DNA from: Treponema sp.
GTDB taxonomy: Bacteria > Spirochaetota > Spirochaetia > Treponematales > Treponemataceae
Assembly (NCBI GenBank): GCA_017963165.1
Contig: JAGCTZ010000055.1
Location: 1-48,870 of the forward strand
Direction: 5' to 3'
Length of the DNA: 48,870 nucleotides
Under the pieces are notes generated by a model. The model did not search any database, had not been told where the DNA came from, and was given only the letters and a program-made list of their open reading frames with translations. The position numbers and the translations under genes were made by a program. Positions 1 through 6,723 of the stretch are shown here, piece by piece; position 1 is the stretch's first letter; the number at the start of each line of letters is the position of its first letter.

Positions 1-339
1 AACTTCTCCTTGTTGAACCTTTTATAGAAAAAAGGCTAAAAAAATTTTGTTTACTTTTCCCACCCATACGGGCAGGGGGCGAACTGAGCTTTGTTAAGCT
101 AAACCATTAAGGGCGTGCTACGCTAAAAGAACAGTTCTGGGCGTTTAGTTTAAACGGTGGATAAAACTAAAAGACTTAAGAAAACTTTGGTTAATAAATG
201 ATTTCACGGATTTAACAAATGTTTGATAGACGATTTAGAGGAGAAATGGACTAAGGTTCCTGTAAGATTGATAACACTAAAGCGAGTCTTTTACATCGAA
301 GGATACTGTCGGAGTTATTTATCCAGCATCTATTTAATT
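1..339. other. Non-coding left edge, no gene recognised
   Basis: No convincing reading frame on either strand. Positions 60-130 are GC-richer than the rest and contain short self-complementary pieces: AGCTT-N4-AAGCT near 87-100 and TTTAGTTT-N12-AAACTAAA near 145-172. I compared it by eye with tmRNA, RNase P RNA and 6S RNA landmarks and found none. It could be the 3' region of a gene outside the window, a degenerate gene or an unrecognised RNA. Confidence 0.4.
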
Positions 340-783
340 TTATTCTTCCAGTAGCTTGTACAAAAGTTGATATAATTTTTTTGATTCTGTTTCGGTGAGG
401 CCGGTGTTGCAGGAAGCTTTGTTTTTGATAAGTTCAAGCGGGATGTTTTTGCATTTTTCTTTGAGGGCGTCGCCTTTTTTTGTGATGGTTATTTGCATTA
501 TGCGTTCATCTTCTTTGGAACGTTTTCGGGTTACATAACCGTCTTTTTCCAGATGTTTAAGAAGGGGTGTAAGCGTGCCGGCATCAAGATGAAGAATACT
601 TCCTAACTGTCCGGCTGTAACACTTTCTTTTTCCCAAAGAACCATGAACACAATATACTGGGTATAGGTAAGTCCAAGGGGCTTTAGATAAGGGGTATAT
701 CCTGCAACAATTTTTCGTGCACAAGCATAAAGAGGAAAACATAGTTGATTTTGTAACAAAAGCTGATCATATTGTTGAGCCAT
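340..783 (-). CDS. ohrR: OhrR-type MarR family peroxide sensor repressor
   Basis: A 147-residue winged-helix regulator. The N-terminus holds the OhrR signature NQLCFPLYACARK with the cysteine at residue 15, the position of the peroxide-sensing cysteine in Bacillus OhrR. The DNA-binding part has LGLTYTQYIVFMVLWE, then LDAGTLTPLLKHLEKDGYVTR and DERIMQITIT. In the family, oxidation of Cys15 by organic peroxide releases the repressor from DNA. The ATG at 783 is preferred over the upstream starts because GGTGG lies just before it and the protein then begins at the family's usual point. It is 37 bp downstream of a glutathione peroxidase gene on the same strand, its probable target and operon partner. 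A general MarR role cannot be excluded. Confidence 0.88.
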   Translation of the reverse strand: MAQQYDQLLLQNQLCFPLYACARKIVAGYTPYLKPLGLTYTQYIVFMVLWEKESVTAGQLGSILHLDAGTLTPLLKHLEKDGYVTRKRSKEDERIMQITITKKGDALKEKCKNIPLELIKNKASCNTGLTETESKKLYQLLYKLLEE

Positions 784-820
784 ATATACCACCTTATCTG
801 ATGCGATTATAATATTCAAA

Positions 821-1363
821 CTACAGAAGACTTGCAACACATTCTGCAACATCCTGCATTTTTGCAGTTGGCTCAAAACGTGCCACAACATTGCCCTGAC
901 GGTCAATTACGAATTTTGTAAAATTCCATTTGATGTCCGGGTTCTTTTTATAGTCTTTATCTATTCCTTTAAGCATTGCGTTCATTGCCAAAGCTGTAGG
1001 TCCTTTTCCAAAACCTTCGAATCCTTTCTGCTCTTTAAGATATTTGAATAAAGGAAGCTGATTTTCACCGTTTACATCTGATTTTTTCATCTGCGGAAAT
1101 TGTGTGTTGTATTTGAGTGTACAGAATTGGTGAATCTCTTCATCTGTTCCAGGAGTCTGACCTGCAAACTGATTGCATGGAACATCAACGACTTCGAATC
1201 CCTGATCGTGATATTTTTCATACATTTCTTCAATATCCTTGTAATGAGGAGTGAAGCCGCAGCCTGTAGCTGTGTTTACGACAAGAACAACTTTTCCTTG
1301 AAAAGTGCTCATAGATACATCTTCACCTGCCGGTGTCTGAACTTTGTAATCATAAAATCCCAT
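821..1363 (-). CDS. Glutathione peroxidase family thiol peroxidase
   Basis: A 180-residue cytoplasmic peroxidase of normal length. NTATGCGFT carries the peroxidatic residue as Cys35 rather than selenocysteine; VPCNQFAGQTPGT supplies the conserved Gln, and IKWNFTKF supplies the Trp-Asn pair near residue 146. Bacterial cysteine homologues usually take electrons from thioredoxin rather than glutathione and reduce hydrogen and lipid peroxides. The start at 1363 has a clear GGAGG 8 nt upstream. It is the first gene of an apparent two-gene unit with the OhrR-type regulator, so it is likely induced by organic hydroperoxides. That is a variation on the usual pairing of OhrR with the peroxidase Ohr. 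Confidence 0.92.
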   Translation of the reverse strand: MGFYDYKVQTPAGEDVSMSTFQGKVVLVVNTATGCGFTPHYKDIEEMYEKYHDQGFEVVDVPCNQFAGQTPGTDEEIHQFCTLKYNTQFPQMKKSDVNGENQLPLFKYLKEQKGFEGFGKGPTALAMNAMLKGIDKDYKKNPDIKWNFTKFVIDRQGNVVARFEPTAKMQDVAECVASLL

Positions 1364-1529
1364 ATATTTACCTCCAGTGTATTAAGTTTAATCAAATTAT
1401 ATTTTATCAAACATAAAATGTCAAGAGAAAGCTTTTTATTCCAAACAACTGATTCGTAAGGGATTTTGTCCATCGAAAGTTTTTTCCCACACCAAGCTCA
1501 CACACCACGATTTTTGTTTTCAATAAATC

Positions 1530-2489
1530 TTAATATCCAAGCTTCCTGTCTACAAGATATTTTAGAGGAACTCCGTCAGTAAAATTTTTAAGGTCTTCCA
1601 AAAACATTGCCACGTTCTTGTTTCTTGTGTGCTCAAGAGTCATATTCCCGGCAACGTGTGGAGTTATCAAAAGATTCTTTGTTTTCCAAAGGCGGTGGTC
1701 TGTTGGAAGCGGCTCTGTCTGGAACACATCAAGTGCTGCTCCTGCAAGCTGACCTCTATCCAACGCGTCAGCAAGTGCGTCTTCATCAATTGCTGAACCA
1801 CGACCAACATTTACAATGTATGAATCTTGTGGAAGCAAGACCAGTCGTTCACGCGAAAGAATACCACGAGTTTCCGCAGTAGAGGGCAGGCTCATTGCAA
1901 GAAGATCTGTTTCCGGCAGAACTGAATCAAGTTCGCTTACTGGAAGCACCTTATCATAAACAGTTGCGCTGCTTTTTCCACTGCGACAAACCCCGATGAT
2001 GGCTGCTGGTTCAAAGGCTCGCGCACGGTTTGCAAAGTTTGTTCCAATGTCGCCTGTTCCAAGAACTGTAATGCGACAGTCTTTAAGAGACCGCTGCGGG
2101 CGAGGTTTGTGCCACTGACCATTTCTGGTTTCTTCAAAGAATTCATTAAGGCGTCGCATCATCACAAGCGAAACTGCAATCATATGTTCGGCAATAGAAA
2201 CACCATAAGCACCTGCAGCATTTGTCAGAAGGCATTCTTCATTTGCAAAATAATCTGGCGCCATAAGGGAATCGACTCCAGCCCATGGTACACAAAGCCA
2301 TTTAAGTTTTTTGCTTGATTTGACTATAGAAGGGGCAAAACCATAAATGATGTCTGTGTCAAAATTTGACTGAGGAATTTCTGCCTCTGAAGTATAAAAG
2401 AAAACTTCGTGTCCCAGCGATGTGGCAGTTGATTTAATCTGATCCAGATGCTTTTTTTCAAGCATATTATTGATTACTAAAATTTTCAT
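1530..2489 (-). CDS. D-2-hydroxyacid dehydrogenase (NAD-binding)
   Basis: A 319-residue two-domain oxidoreductase. The Rossmann motif VLGTGDIGTNFANRA is near residue 142; NVGRGSAIDEDAL supplies the substrate-binding Arg, DVFQTEPLP the catalytic Glu region and ITPHVAGN the catalytic His. The family interconverts 2-keto acids and D-2-hydroxyacids with NAD(P)H. The closest family feel is the glyoxylate/hydroxypyruvate reductase-like branch, but the substrate cannot be read from sequence. The start at 2489 is supported by an extended -10 promoter ending 6 nt before the ATG, which predicts a leaderless transcript. It is divergent from the sigma-like gene. Confidence 0.9.
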   Translation of the reverse strand: MKILVINNMLEKKHLDQIKSTATSLGHEVFFYTSEAEIPQSNFDTDIIYGFAPSIVKSSKKLKWLCVPWAGVDSLMAPDYFANEECLLTNAAGAYGVSIAEHMIAVSLVMMRRLNEFFEETRNGQWHKPRPQRSLKDCRITVLGTGDIGTNFANRARAFEPAAIIGVCRSGKSSATVYDKVLPVSELDSVLPETDLLAMSLPSTAETRGILSRERLVLLPQDSYIVNVGRGSAIDEDALADALDRGQLAGAALDVFQTEPLPTDHRLWKTKNLLITPHVAGNMTLEHTRNKNVAMFLEDLKNFTDGVPLKYLVDRKLGY

Positions 2490-2501
2490 AACATAAGTAT
2501 A
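2490..2501 (-). promoter_or_regulatory. Leaderless-type promoter of the D-2-hydroxyacid dehydrogenase gene
   Basis: Read on the minus strand: TG-T-TATACT (extended -10), then six bases, then the ATG at 2489. There is no Shine-Dalgarno sequence between them, so transcription should start at or within a base or two of the start codon. No clear -35 is visible. Confidence 0.6.
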
Positions 2502-2570
2502 ACAGAAAGATTTAAAAAAAATTGTATGAATATATTATTTTTTATCCAACAAAAATACAGTTTTATCGAC

Positions 2571-2591
2571 TATAATAGTGTAATCGATTAC
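2571..2591 (+). promoter_or_regulatory. Promoter with 12-bp palindrome before the first sigma-fusion gene
   Basis: A TATAAT -10 box lies at 2571-2576 and is followed at 2580-2591 by the perfect palindrome GTAATCGATTAC, placed over the expected transcription start. A second palindrome, AAAACGTTTT, lies at 2601-2610. This is a typical repressor position. The binding protein is unknown; autoregulation by the winged-helix part of the downstream gene is one possibility. Confidence 0.5.
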
Positions 2592-2616
2592 ATAGGTTTT
2601 AAAACGTTTTCAAAAA

Positions 2617-4287
2617 GTGGAGCTGATGGTGGAAACTTTTATCACAGACGAATTGATGGAAAAGACATTTCTTTTTTGCTGGAAGAAAATTTCTGACAAA
2701 GAAGATGCAAAAGATGTGGCACAGGAAATTCTTGTAGATGCAATGCTCGTTTTGCGCAGTGGAAAAAAGATTGAAAATTTCTATGGTCTTTTCTGGCAGA
2801 TTGCGCATAACAAAGTTGTAGATTTTTACAGAAAAAAACGTCCGGTAAAAATCAGTCTTGATGACATGGAAAACAGTCTTCTTGGATTTGATAAATCTAT
2901 TGGTGATTATATCAGGCAGGAAGAACTTGATACACTTTCAAAATCAATGACACAGCTTGCAAATATTCACAGAGATATTCTTGTGCGCTTCTACATTAAA
3001 AATCAAAGTGTTAAAGAAATTGCCGATTCACTAAAGCTCCCTACGGGTACAGTAACAAGCCGCTTATCCGATGCCCGCAAAAATCTTAAGGAGAATTTTG
3101 AAACTATGGAAAATCGGAATGAAAAATTTGATAAAGAAAAAAGAAGTCAGATTGTTGATTTTGAACTTGAATTTTATGGTAATGCAAATCAGGCGTGGAT
3201 GACAATTTCTTCTCTGATAGACAGACAAATCCTGTTTCTATGCCGCGAAAAAAGTCAGACGGTAAATCAGCTTTTAAAACAAATGCAGATTCCGCGGTTG
3301 TTTCTTGAAGAAAGCATTCAAAAGCTTATCAGAGCAAATGTTCTCTTCGAAGAAAAAAAGGGAAAGTATCTTACAGATTTTACAATCTTTCCAAAATCTG
3401 TGATTCGAAAGGCAGAAGAAATTGACAGCAAGATTTGTAAGGATTTGAAAATTGCTGAACGCTATTTTGAAATTCTAACTGACATGAAACAGGATATCCT
3501 GAAAGAAGATTTTTACGGAAATGATTTTGAATGGGAATATCTTCTGCCATATTTTATTATCCGTTCTGACAGAGAGTTTGGAATGAAAACCGGTGGGGAA
3601 TATCTTCGTGAAAAATATGGTAAGGGGCTTCCAGATAGATTCTGGCGAAACTTTTATCTTTCGGGGCAATATGAAGATGAACCTGAATCTGAACATGCCG
3701 CAAAAAAAGAAGCACATTTGATAGGCCCTGGCTACAATTTTGAAATTTATAATATTCCAGAATATGGACGCATTGAACTTCACGACACTATCAACACAAT
3801 GCATTATGAAAAAGAGGGACAAGAATACACTTTGGATTTGGAACGTCTTCAGTGGTTGAATGGTTCTAATGCAGCGCTGTATCTTGAGCTTATAAAAAAT
3901 CCTGGAAAGCAGCTTTCTCAAAAAGAAGAAGTTTTAGCTGCAGATATGCTGAACAATGGCGTACTCGAAAAAACTTCTGCCGGCTACATGGGAACAATCC
4001 CGATTATCAGTTTTGATTTGATCGAAAAGTGGAGTAAAATCTGGAAGGAAAAATTCCGAGAGCTTTCAATTGAATATTATGATGCACTTTACAAGGCTCA
4101 GGAAAAAATTGTTTTGCCTCATATTCGTCATGATCTTTTGTGGGCGTCGTTCTGGCATATTATTCCAGTTGGAAACAGAAACAGTCTTGATTCAATGCTT
4201 ATGCAGTATGCAATTGATAATAAGCTTGTTCGATTTGCAGAAGGCAAGAATGCCTCTTGTGTCGCCATGGCACTTTTAACGGAGTAA
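2617..4287 (+). CDS. Sigma-70 family factor fused to a large C-terminal winged-helix/unknown domain
   Basis: A 556-residue protein. Residues about 15-75 resemble sigma region 2 (DAKDVAQEILVDAM, then FWQIAHNKVVDFYRKKRP). Residues about 110-160 resemble region 4 (HRDILVRFYIKNQSVKEIADSLKLPTG). The remaining 390 residues are an extension beginning with a predicted winged helix (QTVNQLLKQMQIPRLFLEES) and continuing with a domain carrying DFYGNDFEWEYL and VLEKTSAGYMGTIPI. ECF sigma factors are usually about 180 residues, so the extension probably regulates sigma activity or senses a ligand. No anti-sigma gene adjoins; instead a paralogue of the extension follows 3 bp later. The exact start is uncertain: GTG 2617, ATG 2626 and GTG 2629 are all possible, and GGAG at 2619-2622 is best spaced for 2629. 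Confidence 0.8.
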   Translation: MELMVETFITDELMEKTFLFCWKKISDKEDAKDVAQEILVDAMLVLRSGKKIENFYGLFWQIAHNKVVDFYRKKRPVKISLDDMENSLLGFDKSIGDYIRQEELDTLSKSMTQLANIHRDILVRFYIKNQSVKEIADSLKLPTGTVTSRLSDARKNLKENFETMENRNEKFDKEKRSQIVDFELEFYGNANQAWMTISSLIDRQILFLCREKSQTVNQLLKQMQIPRLFLEESIQKLIRANVLFEEKKGKYLTDFTIFPKSVIRKAEEIDSKICKDLKIAERYFEILTDMKQDILKEDFYGNDFEWEYLLPYFIIRSDREFGMKTGGEYLREKYGKGLPDRFWRNFYLSGQYEDEPESEHAAKKEAHLIGPGYNFEIYNIPEYGRIELHDTINTMHYEKEGQEYTLDLERLQWLNGSNAALYLELIKNPGKQLSQKEEVLAADMLNNGVLEKTSAGYMGTIPIISFDLIEKWSKIWKEKFRELSIEYYDALYKAQEKIVLPHIRHDLLWASFWHIIPVGNRNSLDSMLMQYAIDNKLVRFAEGKNASCVAMALLTE

Positions 4288-4290
4288 AAA

Positions 4291-5466
4291 ATGAGTGAGA
4301 TTAATAAACAACTTTCGTATGCCCCTGCAGAATTTCAAGTCTCTTACTGTGGCTGGGCATCTCCTGCAATGCGCGCATTGCATGGAATCTTCAGACAGCA
4401 GCTGGCCTTGCTTTGTTATGATAAAGCAAAATCTGTGGAAGAACTTTCGGAGGCGCTTCAAACTCCTTGCGAATATATTCTGGATGCAGTTGAATCTTTT
4501 TGCAATGAAAAGATGATGAAAAAAATTGATGGAAAATATCTTACACTTTTTCCAATGCTTCATCTGAAGAAAAATTATGAGGCGGGCGGTTTTTGTTATA
4601 AGATTTATCAAGAACACGACATTCCTAAAAAAATAAATGACATGCTTTTTTCAATCCGTGGAAAAATTGCAGCCCTTGATTTTTATGGAAATGATTTTGA
4701 GCTTTCGTATCTGAACTGGTTTTTGTTTACAGTGACAAACAACTGTATGATGTCCGAATTCCGTTCTTATTATTCAGATAAAACAAATGAAGTCATCATG
4801 AGCAATAATGACTGGCGAACTCAGAATTATAATTTTTCACTTTGTGCCTCTTATCATTATGCAGATGAAAAGGTTGAAGAAGACAAGCTGGAAAAACGAA
4901 TAGATCGGACTTCAACATGTTATAATCATTATGGTGATATTCAATTCAATAATGTTTTTGATTTCGAACCATTTCCCTGCAGCTTTGAAGAATCAACAAC
5001 AGGAACGCCAACTTCAGCTTCGGGTAGAAATATTTATATTACCAAAAACAATATTGATTTTTATCTGAAGCTTGTAAATGGAAGTGACTGCGATTTTACA
5101 GAAGCCGAAGAAAAGTGCCTTGAAGAATTTGTAAAACATGGCGTTGTTGAAAAAGGGGCTGCCGGCTATAAACCAATGATTCCAGTTTTTACAGAAGAAG
5201 TTTTTGGTCAATTGGAAAAGCTTATAACCAGAGCTGTAATTCCAATTGTAAAGGAAATTGCAGAAGCAGTGGACAAAGCAATTGAAGAACTTCTGCTCCC
5301 GGAAATGCATAATGTAAAGGAAAGAATAGATCAGTTCTATACCTTCTGGCTCTGTTATTTCTTAAGCCCGGTTCAGGAGCTTTACTGGTACGGAATGAAT
5401 GTAGAAGGTCTTAAAATCCCAAAAGACTACAAGTCTTCCGCAGCGGGGTTGTATATAATCAGATAA
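4291..5466 (+). CDS. Stand-alone paralogue of the sigma-factor C-terminal extension
   Basis: A 391-residue cytoplasmic protein with no sigma region 2 or 4. It matches the extension of the upstream gene over its length: a winged-helix-like segment (KSVEELSEALQTPCEYILDAVESF), then DFYGNDFELSYL, KLVNGSDCDFTEAEEKCLEEF and VVEKGAAGYKPMIPVF. Its ATG is 3 bp after the preceding stop, and the GGAG at 4281-4284 lies within the end of the upstream gene, so translation is probably coupled. The function is unknown. By position it may partner or antagonise the sigma protein, or be a duplicate that lost its sigma part. It is not a recognised anti-sigma family. Confidence 0.75.
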   Translation: MSEINKQLSYAPAEFQVSYCGWASPAMRALHGIFRQQLALLCYDKAKSVEELSEALQTPCEYILDAVESFCNEKMMKKIDGKYLTLFPMLHLKKNYEAGGFCYKIYQEHDIPKKINDMLFSIRGKIAALDFYGNDFELSYLNWFLFTVTNNCMMSEFRSYYSDKTNEVIMSNNDWRTQNYNFSLCASYHYADEKVEEDKLEKRIDRTSTCYNHYGDIQFNNVFDFEPFPCSFEESTTGTPTSASGRNIYITKNNIDFYLKLVNGSDCDFTEAEEKCLEEFVKHGVVEKGAAGYKPMIPVFTEEVFGQLEKLITRAVIPIVKEIAEAVDKAIEELLLPEMHNVKERIDQFYTFWLCYFLSPVQELYWYGMNVEGLKIPKDYKSSAAGLYIIR

Positions 5467-5491
5467 TATTCCATCGTTTTTCACACAGCTT

Positions 5492-5526
5492 TTGAAGAAT
5501 TGTGTTTCTGGTGATATAATATTTAT
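5492..5526 (+). promoter_or_regulatory. Leaderless-type promoter of the AlkD-like gene
   Basis: The -35 TTGAAG (5492-5497), a 17-bp spacer and the extended -10 TGATATAAT (hexamer 5515-5520) are followed by six bases and the ATG at 5527. No Shine-Dalgarno is present. This is the best-formed promoter of the leaderless class in the window. Confidence 0.7.
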
Positions 5527-6213
5527 ATGACTATAAACGAACTTCAAAAGCTGCTGTTTGAATATGAAGATAAAAAGTATGGTGATTTTAGTGCCAAACT
5601 TATACCTACCGCGCCACGTGAACATTTCATTGGGATTCGCGCACCTGAGTACAAAAATATTTTAAGGCGTATAAAGGGCGATCCTGTAATTCCAGAATTT
5701 CTTTCAACTTTACCACATACTTATCATGAAGAAAATTGCCTTCACGTGGCACTCATAAATAAGATAAAAGATTTTAATGAATGTGTTGCAGCGCTGGAAA
5801 AGTTTATGCCGTATATTAATAACTGGGCTGTAAATGATGGCGTGAATCCTGCGTGTTTTAAAAAGCATCGTGCGGAGCTGATAGACAAGGTGAAGACCTG
5901 GATTTCATCCGAGGCAACTTATACCCGCCGTTGCGGCATGAAAATATTGATGGCAAATTATCTTGATGAGGATTTTAAACCTGAGTATCTTGATTTACCT
6001 GCAGACTTGCATTCAAATGAATATTATGTAAATATGATGACAGCCTGGCTTTTTGCAGAAGCACTAACAAAACAATGGGATAGTGCAGTAAAGTTTATAG
6101 AAGGGCGACGACTTGATGTCTGGACTCATAACAAGACAATTCAAAAGGCGTGTGAAAGCTTCCGCGTGCCTGATGAAAGAAAAGAATATTTAAGATCGTT
6201 GAAAATCAAATAA
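5527..6213 (+). CDS. AlkD-family DNA alkylation repair protein
   Basis: A 228-residue all-helical HEAT-like protein. Diagnostic stretches are HFIGIRAPEYKNILRRI near the N-terminus, YINNWAVNDGVNPACF in the middle, and VNMMTAWLFAEALTKQW followed by LDVWTHNKTIQKACES and FRVPDERKEYLRSLK at the C-terminus, which is the usual pattern of the Pfam DNA_alkylation group. AlkD proper is a DNA glycosylase that removes N3- and N7-alkylated purines. Members of this subfamily are less well studied, so glycosylase activity is inferred. The gene is read from a strong leaderless-type promoter. The acetyltransferase and cyclase genes follow closely and may be co-transcribed. Confidence 0.85.
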   Translation: MTINELQKLLFEYEDKKYGDFSAKLIPTAPREHFIGIRAPEYKNILRRIKGDPVIPEFLSTLPHTYHEENCLHVALINKIKDFNECVAALEKFMPYINNWAVNDGVNPACFKKHRAELIDKVKTWISSEATYTRRCGMKILMANYLDEDFKPEYLDLPADLHSNEYYVNMMTAWLFAEALTKQWDSAVKFIEGRRLDVWTHNKTIQKACESFRVPDERKEYLRSLKIK

Positions 6214-6228
6214 TTACTGGTAAACAAA

Positions 6229-6723
6229 ATGGATTTTAAGAAAGCTGACGAAGCGGATATTGAAGAAATTTTTTCTCTTGTAAAAAATGCAATTGCTGTG
6301 ATGGATCAGAACGGCATTCCTCAATGGGATGAAATTTATCCGGCTAGAGAAGATTTTCTTGCCGATATTCGCGACCAGAATCTTTACGAAGGAATTATTG
6401 ACGGACAGATTGCCGTTATTTATGTTTTAAATAAATGCCAGGAAGAAGCATATTCTTTTGCCGACTGGTCGTATAGGGGCGAAGATTTTTGTGTACTTCA
6501 CAGGTTCTGTGTAAATCCAAAGTTTCAGAATAGGGGAGTTGCAAAAAAAACACTGGCTTACATAGAAGAGCAATTACGCAGCCTGGGTATTAAAGCAATA
6601 CGACTTGATGTTTTTACATTAAATCCGTATGCGCTCAGACTTTATGAAAAAGCAGGTTATCATCAGACAGGAACAGCCGATTGGCGCAAAGGAAAGTTCC
6701 TGTTAATGGAGAAAAAATTATGA
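6229..6723 (+). CDS. GNAT family N-acetyltransferase
   Basis: A 164-residue single-domain acyltransferase. The acetyl-CoA binding motif A region is CVNPKFQNRGVAKKTLAYIEEQ, followed by IRLDVFTLNPYALRLYEKAGYHQTG, the typical motif B and C-terminal strands. The substrate is unknown. No Shine-Dalgarno is visible and the start lies 15 bp after the AlkD-like stop, so it is probably translated from the same mRNA. Its stop overlaps the start of the cyclase gene in an ATGA arrangement, suggesting coupled expression of the three genes. Confidence 0.88.
   Translation: MDFKKADEADIEEIFSLVKNAIAVMDQNGIPQWDEIYPAREDFLADIRDQNLYEGIIDGQIAVIYVLNKCQEEAYSFADWSYRGEDFCVLHRFCVNPKFQNRGVAKKTLAYIEEQLRSLGIKAIRLDVFTLNPYALRLYEKAGYHQTGTADWRKGKFLLMEKKL

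Noticed and set aside
1..339. Structured RNA (tmRNA, RNase P RNA, 6S RNA)
   Set aside because: GC-rich stretch and small hairpins are present, but none of the conserved landmarks of these RNAs could be found.
2617..5466. Ordinary ECF sigma/anti-sigma pair
   Set aside because: The second gene has no membrane span or known anti-sigma domain and is homologous to the C-terminal part of the first gene.
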